From Pseudomonas sp. FEN (GTDB taxonomy: Bacteria > Pseudomonadota > Gammaproteobacteria > Pseudomonadales > Pseudomonadaceae), in assembly GCF_904067045.1 (NCBI RefSeq), contig NZ_CAJFDC010000012.1:383501-447500 (forward strand): 64,000 nt of DNA, read 5' to 3'. Every line of letters begins with the position of its first letter. The stretch's first letter is position 1. The position numbers and the translations under genes are program-made. Below, one piece after another: positions 46,451-54,275 of the stretch. Under the pieces are notes generated by a model. It saw only the letters and a program-made list of their open reading frames with translations, searched no databases and had not been told where the DNA came from.

Positions 46451-47772
46451 ATAACGACCTCACTGTCCTGATTGTCGAAGACGACCCGCATGTCCTGCTC
46501 GGCTGCCAGCAGGCACTGTCCCTGGAAGATATCCCCAGCGAAGGTGTCGGCAGCGCCGAAGAAGCCCTGGCGCGGATCGGCGACAACTTCCCCGGCATCG
46601 TCATCAGCGACATCCGCCTGCCGGGCATCGACGGCCTGGAACTGCTGACCCGACTCAAGGCCCGCGACCGCAGCCTGCCGGTGGTGCTGATCACCGGCCA
46701 CGGCGATATCTCCATGGCCGTCGGCGCGATGCGCAACGGCGCCTATGACTTCATGGAAAAACCCTTTTCGCCGGAGCGCCTGGTCGACGTCGCCCGTCGC
46801 GCCCTCGAACAGCGCGGCCTGGCCCGTGAGGTCTGGTCGCTACGCCGGCAACTGGCCGAGCGCGACTCGCTGGAAGGGCGGATCATCGGGCGCTCGCCGG
46901 CTATGCAGAACCTGCGGGAACTGATCGCCAACGTCGCCGACACCTCGGCCAACGTGCTGATCGAAGGCGAGACCGGTACCGGTAAGGAACTGGTTGCCCG
47001 TTGCCTGCATGACTTCAGCCGACGCCAGTCGCAACAGTTCGTCGCCCTCAACTGCGGCGGGCTGCCGGAGAACCTGTTCGAAAGCGAAATCTTCGGCCAT
47101 GAAGCCAACGCCTTCACTGGCGCCGGCAAACGGCGTATCGGCAAGATCGAGCACGCCCATGGCGGCACGCTGTTCCTCGACGAGGTGGAAAGCATGCCGA
47201 TCCCCTTGCAGATCAAATTGCTGCGGGTGTTGCAGGAACGCACGCTGGAACGCCTGGGCTCGAACCAGAGCGTGGCCGTCGATTGCCGGGTCATCGCCGC
47301 CACCAAGTCCGACCTCGACGAACTGGGCCGCGCCGGCGAATTTCGCAGCGACCTGTATTACCGGCTGAACGTGGTGACCCTGGAGCTGCCGCCCCTGCGC
47401 GAGCGGCGCGAGGACATCCTGCAATTGTTCGAGCACTTCCTGCAGCAGTCCTCCCTGCGTTTCGACCGCGCCGTGCCGGAGCTGGACAACCAGACCTTGT
47501 CCAACCTCTTGAGCCACGATTGGCCGGGCAATGTGCGCGAACTGCGCAACGTCGCCGAACGTTTCGCCCTGGGCCTGCCGGCCTTCAAGAAAGCCGGTGC
47601 GCCCAGCGGCGGCGGACTGGGCTTTGCCGAAGCGGTGGAGGCGTTCGAGCGCAACCTGCTGAACGATGCCCTGCAACGCAGCGGCGGTAACCTGACCCAG
47701 GCCAGCCAGGAGCTGGGCATGGCCAAGACCACCTTGTTCGACAAGGTCAAGAAATACGGTTTGAGTCACTGA
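46447..47772 (+). CDS. aauR: Sigma-54-dependent response regulator AauR (DctD-like)
   Basis: A 441-residue activator of the acidic-amino-acid importer. Receiver domain with phospho-acceptor Asp55 (VISDIRLPG). AAA+ domain with Walker A GETGTGKE (174-181) and Walker B GGTLFLDEVE. C-terminal Fis-type helix-turn-helix (NLTQASQELGMAKTTLFDKV). The sigma-54 contact loop, GAFTGA in nearly all family members, reads NAFTGA here (221-226, HEANAFTGAGKRR); the central FTGA is kept. It should bind the palindromes at 40804-40848. Confidence 0.93.
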   Translation: MNNDLTVLIVEDDPHVLLGCQQALSLEDIPSEGVGSAEEALARIGDNFPGIVISDIRLPGIDGLELLTRLKARDRSLPVVLITGHGDISMAVGAMRNGAYDFMEKPFSPERLVDVARRALEQRGLAREVWSLRRQLAERDSLEGRIIGRSPAMQNLRELIANVADTSANVLIEGETGTGKELVARCLHDFSRRQSQQFVALNCGGLPENLFESEIFGHEANAFTGAGKRRIGKIEHAHGGTLFLDEVESMPIPLQIKLLRVLQERTLERLGSNQSVAVDCRVIAATKSDLDELGRAGEFRSDLYYRLNVVTLELPPLRERREDILQLFEHFLQQSSLRFDRAVPELDNQTLSNLLSHDWPGNVRELRNVAERFALGLPAFKKAGAPSGGGLGFAEAVEAFERNLLNDALQRSGGNLTQASQELGMAKTTLFDKVKKYGLSH

Positions 47773-47787
47773 CGGCGGGCAAGCACG

Positions 47788-48126
47788 ATGGATTTACTGT
47801 TGAAGGCCGCGCTCGGCGCGCTGGTCGTGGTGCTGCTGGCGGCCCTGTCGAAAACCCGCAACTACTACATTGCCGGACTGGTACCGCTGTTCCCGACCTT
47901 TGCTCTGATCGCGCACTACATCGTCGGCAAGGGACGCTCGATCGATGATCTGAAGACCACCATCCTGTTCGGCATGTGGTCGATCATCCCCTACTTCATC
48001 TACCTGGCGACGCTGTATGTACTGGTGGACCGGCTGCGCCTCGAAGCATCGCTGGCGCTGGCGGTACTGGCCTGGTTGGTCGCGGCCAGCGTGCTGGTCA
48101 GCCTCTGGCTGCGTTTTCACGCCTGA
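47788..48126 (+). CDS. glpM: GlpM family inner-membrane protein
   Basis: A 112-residue membrane protein with about four helices. NYYIAGLVPLFPTFALIAHY is the GlpM signature. In P. aeruginosa glpM lies directly after glpD and affects alginate production; its molecular role is not known to me. Here it follows aauR by 15 bp, separated from glpD by the aat-aau genes, so it may now be co-transcribed with aauR. Confidence 0.85.
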   Translation: MDLLLKAALGALVVVLLAALSKTRNYYIAGLVPLFPTFALIAHYIVGKGRSIDDLKTTILFGMWSIIPYFIYLATLYVLVDRLRLEASLALAVLAWLVAASVLVSLWLRFHA

Positions 48127-48285
48127 GTCGCGGTCACGGCCCGGACAGCTCGGCCGCCCTGTGCTGGCCCGCCCTTTGCATTCACCGGCAAAGTCCTTAC
48201 GCTGTGTGCTTTTCACCGACGCCGAGCGGCGGCGCGATTCGGCGCCCGATGAGGCGTTGATCATGTTGTTCTAGGAGCTGTTTCC

Positions 48286-48660
48286 GTGTCCCTTGGCGTT
48301 ATTTTGCTGGTACTTTTTTCCGTTGTCCTGGACGTGATCGGCCAACTCTGTTTCAAGATGGGCCTGGACCGCTTGCCAGAGCTGGACGGTGGCTTCAGGC
48401 TGACGGCCTTCTGGGGCCAGGTCTTCAATGCCCCCCTGCTGTGGTGCGGGATCGGCGCCTATGTCATCGAGTTCTTTGTCTGGATCGAAGCCCTGTCCCG
48501 GGCACCGTTGAGCCTGGTGTTTCCCATCGGGGCCCTGGCCTATTGCGGCGTGGTGCTGGTCGGCAAGGTGGTGCTGGGCGAAACCGTCAGCCGCCGCCGC
48601 TGGCTCGGCACCCTGGTGATCACGGCTGGCGTGATGCTGGTAGCCATTTCCGGCGCTTGA
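48286..48660 (+). CDS. Four-helix DMT/EamA-type membrane protein, first of a pair
   Basis: A 124-residue protein with four hydrophobic helices, a half-size drug/metabolite-transporter unit like EmrE or ArnE. Charged residues are few: QLCFKMGLDRLPELDG after helix 1 and VFPIGALAYCGVVLV in helix 3. GTG start with AGGAG at an ideal distance. The next gene, 31 bp downstream, encodes a similar unit, so they probably form a heterodimer as in paired SMR proteins. Substrate unknown. Confidence 0.8.
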   Translation: MSLGVILLVLFSVVLDVIGQLCFKMGLDRLPELDGGFRLTAFWGQVFNAPLLWCGIGAYVIEFFVWIEALSRAPLSLVFPIGALAYCGVVLVGKVVLGETVSRRRWLGTLVITAGVMLVAISGA

Positions 48661-48691
48661 GGGCTCCATTCATGTTCGAAGGAAATTGTTG

Positions 48692-49093
48692 ATGAGCGGT
48701 GCAAAACACATCGACTGGCTGCATGGGCGTTTCGGCACCATCGTGCTCTGGGCCTTGCTGATCGCTTGCGAAAGCGGCGGGCAGATCGCCTCCAAAATCG
48801 GTGGCGACCTGTTGGGGCAGACGGATTTCAGCCTGCAATGGCTCCACGCGGTGCTGCTCAACCCCGGGGTCTGGGCGGCAGTGAGTTGTTATATCGGAGC
48901 GTTTTTCGTCTGGATGCTGATTCTGCGGCGCAGCACGTTGTCGCTGGCGTTTCCGCTGAGTTCGCTGGTGTTTGTCGCGGTGCTGCTGGCGTCCTGGCTG
49001 GGACTGAACGAACAGATCAGCCTGCTGCACTGGATCGGGGTGGCGGTGATCATTGGCGGGATTGCATTGCTGGCCGAGGGTGAGAAGAACTAG
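48692..49093 (+). CDS. Four-helix DMT/EamA-type membrane protein, second of a pair
   Basis: A 133-residue protein with four helices, partner of the preceding unit. It has a longer cytoplasmic N terminus (MSGAKHIDWLHGRFGT), then CESGGQIASKIGGDLL, LRRSTLSLAFPLSSLVF and a final helix ending GIALLAEGEKN. GAAGG lies upstream of the ATG at 48692; a TTG at 48686 is less likely. Paired half-size units of opposite topology are common in the SMR/ArnEF group. It converges on the MipA-like gene. Confidence 0.8.
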   Translation: MSGAKHIDWLHGRFGTIVLWALLIACESGGQIASKIGGDLLGQTDFSLQWLHAVLLNPGVWAAVSCYIGAFFVWMLILRRSTLSLAFPLSSLVFVAVLLASWLGLNEQISLLHWIGVAVIIGGIALLAEGEKN

Positions 49094-49180
49094 CCAGCGA
49101 TGGCGCTGAACGTGACACCGCCATCGCCGACAATCGAGTATCGAGTATCGAGCGGCGCTCCCAAGGGGGAAGGTCCGACC

Positions 49181-49954
49181 TCAGAACTTGTAGCTGATCG
49201 CCGTCTGGACCTGGCGCTGGTTGTTGTCGCCGCGCTGTTTGACGATGCTGCTGTCCGCCACCGAGCCCACCAGATGAATCCAGCTGGCACTGGTCATCAG
49301 CGACCAGTTGCCACCCAGCGGGAAGGCAAAGCTCTGGGTCAGGGTCAGATTCTGGAAGCCACCGCCAACATGGTACTGGCTGATTCCCGAAGCCCGCGCC
49401 TCCTGGGCACTGACGCCGAAGAAGGTCTGGGCCTGGCGCTCATCGGCAAAGTGCGCGGTGATGTTGCTGCGGCCGATAATTCCCGTGCCCAGCGGATAGC
49501 CCAGCTCGCCCCCCAAACGCCCCGACAGGCCACCCTGGCCGCCACCGCCGCCGACGGCACTGCCCAGTGCGACGAAGAGCCGCCAGAAGTCATCCGGCGC
49601 GTATTCCACGTAACCGCCCGCCACGACCATGTCCGGCACATCACGCAAACCGCGCAACGAGCCATTGGACACCCGCCCCGTGAGGTAGCTGGCAAAAGGC
49701 CCGGCATTAAAACCATTGGCCCTGAACGCCGCCCAGCTCAGGCCGTCATCGCCACTGAGGCTGACATCGCCCCAGTCCAGATCCACATACGGCAGCGGCA
49801 CCACTTCATAGCGGCTGCCCGAGGGGTCATAGGGTAGATAGCCCAGCCCGGCCCCCAACTGTCCGGTAATCCCCTCGTCGGCCATGACGGCTGGAACCAG
49901 ACCGCCCAGGGAAAACAGGCCGGCAAGCAGCAATGAGGGAGTCAACCGATTCAT
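49181..49954 (-). CDS. MipA/OmpV family outer-membrane protein
   Basis: A 257-residue outer-membrane barrel. A signal peptide (LLLAGLFSLGGLVPAVMA) precedes the MipA/OmpV features: an early GAGLGYLPYDP strand, GTGIIGRSNITAHFADERQA, FFGVSAQEARASG and a C-terminal aromatic residue (AISYKF). In E. coli MipA is a scaffold for murein synthesis; elsewhere such proteins are induced by antibiotics or polyamines. It diverges from the phosphatase-led operon, sharing 231 bp that hold TGTAGC palindromes and a sigma-54 promoter. AAGGACTC precedes the ATG. Confidence 0.87.
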   Translation of the reverse strand: MNRLTPSLLLAGLFSLGGLVPAVMADEGITGQLGAGLGYLPYDPSGSRYEVVPLPYVDLDWGDVSLSGDDGLSWAAFRANGFNAGPFASYLTGRVSNGSLRGLRDVPDMVVAGGYVEYAPDDFWRLFVALGSAVGGGGGQGGLSGRLGGELGYPLGTGIIGRSNITAHFADERQAQTFFGVSAQEARASGISQYHVGGGFQNLTLTQSFAFPLGGNWSLMTSASWIHLVGSVADSSIVKQRGDNNQRQVQTAISYKF

Positions 49955-50006
49955 GAAAAAGAGTCCTTGTCGATACATGCCTTACGTGATCATAAGCACG
50001 CTTTTT

Positions 50007-50062
50007 TGTAGGCAAGCACTGATGTTGTTTGTAGCAAGCTACATTTTTTGTAGCTTGCTGTA
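50007..50062. promoter_or_regulatory. Three TGTAGC-type palindromes, candidate enhancer sites
   Basis: TGTAGC-AA-GCTACA (50030-50043) is a perfect inverted repeat. TGTAGC-TT-GCTGTA (50049-50062) has two changes, and TGTAGGCAAGCACT (50007-50020) is a degenerate copy. Centres are 23 and 19 bp apart, close to two helical turns, and lie 60-110 bp upstream of the sigma-54 promoter at 50120. They could also serve the divergent mipA-like gene. Confidence 0.65.
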
Positions 50063-50119
50063 TTGAATCCAATACATGCAGAGAGGGGATATTCGATAAG
50101 AATAGCGGATTCGAGCACT

Positions 50120-50135
50120 TGGCACACTCCATGCT
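50120..50135 (+). promoter_or_regulatory. Sigma-54 promoter of the phosphatase-aminotransferase operon
   Basis: TGGCACACTCCATGCT keeps GG and GC ten bases apart (50121-50122 and 50133-50134) with a full TGGCAC core. It lies 51 bp before the first gene of an operon that encodes its own NtrC-type activator. Confidence 0.75.
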
Positions 50136-50185
50136 CTGCGCTACGGCATGCGCAGTGTGCGCTCTTATCCAACAGGTACAAGCAG

Positions 50186-50890
50186 ATGATGCACTGGCAT
50201 ATCGTGTGTGACTTCGATGGGACCATCTCCCGCACCGACGCGATCGACAACATTCTCGAGCGTTTCGCCGACCCGAGCTGGGAAAGCATCGAGCAAGAAT
50301 GGCTGGACGGTCATATCGGTTCGCGCGAATGCCTCAGCCGCCAATTGGCGCTGGTCAAGGCCTCGCCAGCCGACCTGCTGGCGTACTTCGACACCATCGA
50401 TATCGACCCGGACTTCCCGGACTTCGTCGATCATGTCATGGGCCTGGGCGCTTCCATCGAAGTGGTCAGCGACGGTATCGAGCAAGGCATCGCGCGAGTC
50501 CTCTCGCGCAACTACGTGACCTTGTTGCCGATTCTCGCCAACCGCCTGCGCCAGGTCGATCACAATAGCTGGCGCATCGATTTCCCGTATTCCAGCGACG
50601 CTTGCCGCGCCGCCTCCGGCAACTGCAAATGCAAGTCCGCGCCCAAGGGCAAGCGCATCCTGGTGATCGGCGACGGTCAATCGGACATGTGCGTGGCCGG
50701 CACCGCCGACTTCGTCTTCGCCAAGGGCCGCCTGGCCGAACATTGCGAACGCAACAATATTCCTTACGCGCGCTTCGATTCCTTCGCCGAGCTGCCGGCC
50801 CTGCTGGCCCTGCTGCCGAACGAAATCGCGGCGAACGCCGGCACCTTCTCTATCGATCTTGAACAACAGGAACTCTTCCACCATGTCTGA
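50186..50890 (+). CDS. MtnX-like HAD-IB phosphatase
   Basis: A 234-residue HAD-superfamily phosphatase. Motif I is CDFDGTIS with the nucleophile and acid/base Asp, motif II is in EVVSDG and motif III/IV is VIGDGQSDMCVAG. The fold resembles MtnX (2-hydroxy-3-keto-5-methylthiopentenyl-1-phosphate phosphatase) and SerB. A Cys-rich insert, CRAASGNCKCKSAPKG, precedes the last motifs. No other methionine-salvage gene is adjacent, so the MtnX activity should not be assumed. Two adjacent ATGs (50186, 50189) are possible starts. It overlaps the aminotransferase gene by eight bases. Confidence 0.87.
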   Translation: MMHWHIVCDFDGTISRTDAIDNILERFADPSWESIEQEWLDGHIGSRECLSRQLALVKASPADLLAYFDTIDIDPDFPDFVDHVMGLGASIEVVSDGIEQGIARVLSRNYVTLLPILANRLRQVDHNSWRIDFPYSSDACRAASGNCKCKSAPKGKRILVIGDGQSDMCVAGTADFVFAKGRLAEHCERNNIPYARFDSFAELPALLALLPNEIAANAGTFSIDLEQQELFHHV

Positions 50891-52277
50891 TATTCGTATC
50901 GCTACAGCCGAAGACCAGGTGCTTCTGGAAAAAGAAGCCAAATATTGCTCCTACGGCGATACAGTTCACTACATCGAACCACCACGCATTTTCAGCCGCT
51001 GCGAAGGTTCCTACGTCTGGGACACCGAAGACCAGGCCTACCTCGACCTGCAAATGTGGTACTCGGCGGTCAACTTCGGCTACGCCAACCCACGTCTGAA
51101 CAACGCCCTGAAGCAACAGATCGACACCCTGCCGCAGATCGCCAGCCAGTACCTGCACAAAGGCAAGATCGAACTGTCGGAAATGATCGCGGTCGACGCC
51201 AAGAACAAATTCGGCCTCGACGGTCGCGTGCACTTCAACGTCGGCGGTTCGCAGTCCATCGAGGACTCGCTGAAAGTCGTGCGTAACGCCAGCAACGGCA
51301 AGAGCCTGATGTTCGCCTTCGAAGGCGGCTACCACGGCCGTACCCTGGGCGCGTCCTCGATCACTTCGAGCTACCGCTACCGTCGCCGCTACGGCCACTT
51401 CGGCGAGCGCGCGCAGTTCATCCCGTTCCCGTACCACTTCCGCGGCCCGAAAGGCATGACCAAGGAAGAATACGGCAGCCACTGCGTGCAGCAGTTCGCC
51501 CGTCTGTTCGAAACCGAATACAACGGTGTCTGGGACCCGAAAGTCGGTTCCAGCGAATACGCCGCGTTCTACGTCGAGCCGATCCAGGGCACCGGCGGCT
51601 ACGTTATCCCGCCGATGAACTTCTACAGCGAACTGAAGCAGGTCCTCGACCAGCACGGCATCCTGATGGTCGTCGACGAAATCCAGATGGGTTTCTGGCG
51701 TACCGGCAAGCTGTGGTCGATCGAACACTTCGACGTCAAGCCGGACGTGATCGTCTTCGGCAAGGCGCTGACCAACGGCCTGAACCCGCTGGGCGGCATC
51801 TGGGCCCGTGAAGAGCTGATCAACCCGAAGATCTTCCCACCAGGCTCCACCCACTCGACCTTCGCCTCGAACCCACTGGGTACCGCGGTAGGTCTGGAAA
51901 TGTTCAAGATGACCAGCGAAGTCGACTACGGCGCCATGGTCATGGCCAAGGGCAAGTACTTCCTCGAAGGCCTGCAAGAGCTGCAGAAACGCTTCCCGAT
52001 CATCGGCGACGTCGATGGCCTGGGCCTGGCCCTGCGCTGCGAAATCTGCACCGCCGACGGCTTCACCCCGGACAAGGCGACCCTGGACTATATGGTCGAG
52101 GAAGGCATGAAGGGCGACATGGTGGTTGACGGTCAGAAACTCGGCCTGATCCTCGACGTGGGCGGCTACTACAAGAACGTGATCACCCTGGCGCCGTCGC
52201 TGGAAATCAGCTACCCGGAAATCGACCTGGGCCTGAAACTGCTCGAGCAACTGCTGAACCGAGCCATGAAGCGGTGA
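50883..52277 (+). CDS. Class III (aspartate aminotransferase family) PLP aminotransferase
   Basis: A 464-residue pyridoxal-phosphate enzyme of the omega-aminotransferase group. The cofactor Asp265 lies in LMVVDEIQMGFWRTG and the Schiff-base Lys294 in VFGKALTNGLNPLGG; GGYHGRTLGAS and EPIQGTGGYVIPP also match. GGSQSIEDSLKVVRNA replaces the more common GSEA-type phosphate block. Codon use is very uniform, as for well-expressed genes. The family moves amino groups between alpha or terminal amines and keto acids or aldehydes; the substrate here is unknown. It starts inside the phosphatase gene and its stop overlaps a possible GTG start of the next. Confidence 0.92.
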   Translation: MSDIRIATAEDQVLLEKEAKYCSYGDTVHYIEPPRIFSRCEGSYVWDTEDQAYLDLQMWYSAVNFGYANPRLNNALKQQIDTLPQIASQYLHKGKIELSEMIAVDAKNKFGLDGRVHFNVGGSQSIEDSLKVVRNASNGKSLMFAFEGGYHGRTLGASSITSSYRYRRRYGHFGERAQFIPFPYHFRGPKGMTKEEYGSHCVQQFARLFETEYNGVWDPKVGSSEYAAFYVEPIQGTGGYVIPPMNFYSELKQVLDQHGILMVVDEIQMGFWRTGKLWSIEHFDVKPDVIVFGKALTNGLNPLGGIWAREELINPKIFPPGSTHSTFASNPLGTAVGLEMFKMTSEVDYGAMVMAKGKYFLEGLQELQKRFPIIGDVDGLGLALRCEICTADGFTPDKATLDYMVEEGMKGDMVVDGQKLGLILDVGGYYKNVITLAPSLEISYPEIDLGLKLLEQLLNRAMKR

Positions 52278-52279
52278 AC

Positions 52280-53140
52280 ATGACACCTATCGATCTGGGC
52301 GAAGGCGATGCCGGCTTCGTACTCGGCTCGGGTCCGGTCGGGATCTTGTTGATCCACGGCCTGACCGGCACCCCGACGGAACTCCGTCGGGTGGCCCAGG
52401 GCCTGGCCAAGAAGGGCAACTGCACGGTTTACGTGCCAACCCTGGCCGGGCACTGCGGCGGTAACGAAGACCTGCAAGCCACCGGCTGGCTGGACTGGTA
52501 TGAAGGCGTACGCAAGACCTTCGTGGCGGTGAAACAGCGCCACGAACAAGTTTTCGTCGGCGGCTTGTCCATGGGCGCGGTGATGTCCATGTACATGGCC
52601 TCCGAGCATCCGGGGCAGATCGCCGGACTGCTGATGTATTCGACAACGTTGCGCTACGACGGCTGGAGCATCCACAAACTGGCGTTCCTCACGCCATTGT
52701 TGATGAAGATTCCGTTCGGCGTGCACATCTGTCGTTTCGAGGAAAAGCCACCGTACGGCATCAAGAACGAACGCCTGCGGGCCATCGTCGAGCGCCAGAT
52801 GAAGGCCGGCCAGAGCAGCGATGCCGGGTTGCTGACCATGGAAGGCATCACCGTGCGCGAACTGCACCGGATGAACGCCGTGGTCATGCGGCGCATGCCC
52901 TCGATCAAGACCCCAGCCCTGGTGATCCACTCCGTCGAGGACGATATCACCAGCCCGTGGAACGCCGACTACGTCGAGCGGCACCTGGGCGGCCCGGTCA
53001 CCAAGGTCATGCTCGACAACTGCTATCACATGATCACTGTCGACCTGCAATACAAGGAAGTGATCGAGCTGAGCGCCGACTATGTCGAGCGCCTGAGCGG
53101 CGTCTCGAGCGAGCCTGAAGTACAGCGGCAACAGGCCTGA
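52280..53140 (+). CDS. Alpha/beta hydrolase (carboxylesterase/monoacylglycerol lipase-like)
   Basis: A 286-residue serine hydrolase without signal peptide. The oxyanion motif is LLIHGLTGTP (His26-Gly27). The nucleophile is Ser97 in VGGLSMGAV, and the triad is completed by an Asp in HSVEDDITSP and a His in NCYHMIT. The general architecture matches short carboxylesterases such as Est30. Start either ATG 52280 or GTG 52274, the latter overlapping the aminotransferase stop by four bases. The acyltransferase gene follows after 10 bp. Confidence 0.88.
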   Translation: MTPIDLGEGDAGFVLGSGPVGILLIHGLTGTPTELRRVAQGLAKKGNCTVYVPTLAGHCGGNEDLQATGWLDWYEGVRKTFVAVKQRHEQVFVGGLSMGAVMSMYMASEHPGQIAGLLMYSTTLRYDGWSIHKLAFLTPLLMKIPFGVHICRFEEKPPYGIKNERLRAIVERQMKAGQSSDAGLLTMEGITVRELHRMNAVVMRRMPSIKTPALVIHSVEDDITSPWNADYVERHLGGPVTKVMLDNCYHMITVDLQYKEVIELSADYVERLSGVSSEPEVQRQQA

Positions 53141-53150
53141 GGAAAGCCCC

Positions 53151-54275
53151 GTGATCAGCGCCCAAGCCTTCTCGACCATCGAGGCTATCGACCGTAACGC
53201 CTGGAACGATTGCTTTGTCGGTGTACTGGAGAATTGGGAGTACTACCTGGCGGTGGAGAAAGCCGGCATCGAAGACTTCGAATGGCGCTACCTGGCCCTG
53301 TTCGAAGACGGTCGTCTGCTGGCGGTCGCCCCCGCCTTCATTACCTCTTACAAGCTCGACACCACAGTGCAGGGCTTGGTCAAGCGCATCACCGGCTGGA
53401 TCAATCGATGCCTGCCCGGTGTACTCGAATTTCCGCTCTACGCCATCGGCTCGCCCGTGGCGGAGCGTTGCACGGTCGGAACGGCCAGCCATGTCGCGGT
53501 AGAACGGCGCCAGGCCTTGCTCGACCAACTGCTGGCGCTGGCCCGCGATGACGCCCGGCACCTGGGTATCCGCCTGATCGCCGTCAAGGACGCGCCGAGC
53601 CTGGACAATGACTGGAGCCGCAGTTGCAAGGCCGCCGGCTACCAGGTGATGCCCAGCCTGCCCAGCGCCCTGCTGCCCATCCCGTTCGGCTCCATCGACG
53701 CCTATCTGGGTACCCTGGACAAGACCACCCGCAAGGACCTGCGGCGCAAGCTGCGGGCCCCCGGACCGCGGATCGAATGGCGCCGCAACATCGACGATGT
53801 ACTGCCACGGATCATGGACCTGTACCAGGCGACACTGGCGCGCAGCGAACTGCAATTCGAACGGCTGCCGGCGGGTTACTTCAGCAACGTGCTCGCACAC
53901 ATGGATGAGCGCGCGGCCTGTGTCCTGTACTGGGCCGGCGACCGGCTGGTGGCGTTCAACCTGGTGCTGTTCGACGGCGAACGCTTGATCGACAAATTTT
54001 TCGGTCATGAGGTGAACCAAAGCCGTGAACCCACTCTCTATTTCCGCAACTGGCTGGCCAATGTCGAGTACTGCATTCGCCACGAAATCCCCCTCTACGA
54101 ATCCGGGCAGGCCGGTTACGCCAGCAAGATTCGCCTGGGCTGCAACTTCCAGGGCAACAACATGTTTTTCCATCATCGCAACTGGCTGGTCAACAATGTC
54201 CTCAGAGGGGTCAAATTGTTGGTTCGCCCGGATCGATTCGACCCTGCCATGTCTGCTGCGATAAGCGAAACTTGA
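53151..54275 (+). CDS. BioF2/FemAB-like GNAT-fold acyltransferase
   Basis: A 374-residue protein of the 'GNAT family N-acetyltransferase / BioF2-like' type. Typical segments are ENWEYYLAVEKAGIEDFEWR near the N terminus, LDKTTRKDLRRKLR in the middle, and the second GNAT half LVAFNLVLFDGERLIDKFFG with LYESGQAGYASKIRLGC. Such two-GNAT-domain proteins transfer acyl or aminoacyl groups to amines, but the donor and acceptor cannot be read here. GTG start with GAGG upstream. Its stop overlaps the kinase start (TGATG), tying it to the two-component genes. Confidence 0.82.
   Translation: MISAQAFSTIEAIDRNAWNDCFVGVLENWEYYLAVEKAGIEDFEWRYLALFEDGRLLAVAPAFITSYKLDTTVQGLVKRITGWINRCLPGVLEFPLYAIGSPVAERCTVGTASHVAVERRQALLDQLLALARDDARHLGIRLIAVKDAPSLDNDWSRSCKAAGYQVMPSLPSALLPIPFGSIDAYLGTLDKTTRKDLRRKLRAPGPRIEWRRNIDDVLPRIMDLYQATLARSELQFERLPAGYFSNVLAHMDERAACVLYWAGDRLVAFNLVLFDGERLIDKFFGHEVNQSREPTLYFRNWLANVEYCIRHEIPLYESGQAGYASKIRLGCNFQGNNMFFHHRNWLVNNVLRGVKLLVRPDRFDPAMSAAISET

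Noticed and set aside
41054-47772. The aat-aau block between glpD and glpM as a new insertion
   Set aside because: P. putida, as I recall it, also carries these genes next to glpD, so the arrangement is probably lineage-wide rather than novel.
50186-50890. Naming the HAD phosphatase mtnX and inferring methionine salvage
   Set aside because: No other salvage genes are adjacent and the operon partners point to a different pathway; only family-level similarity is supported.
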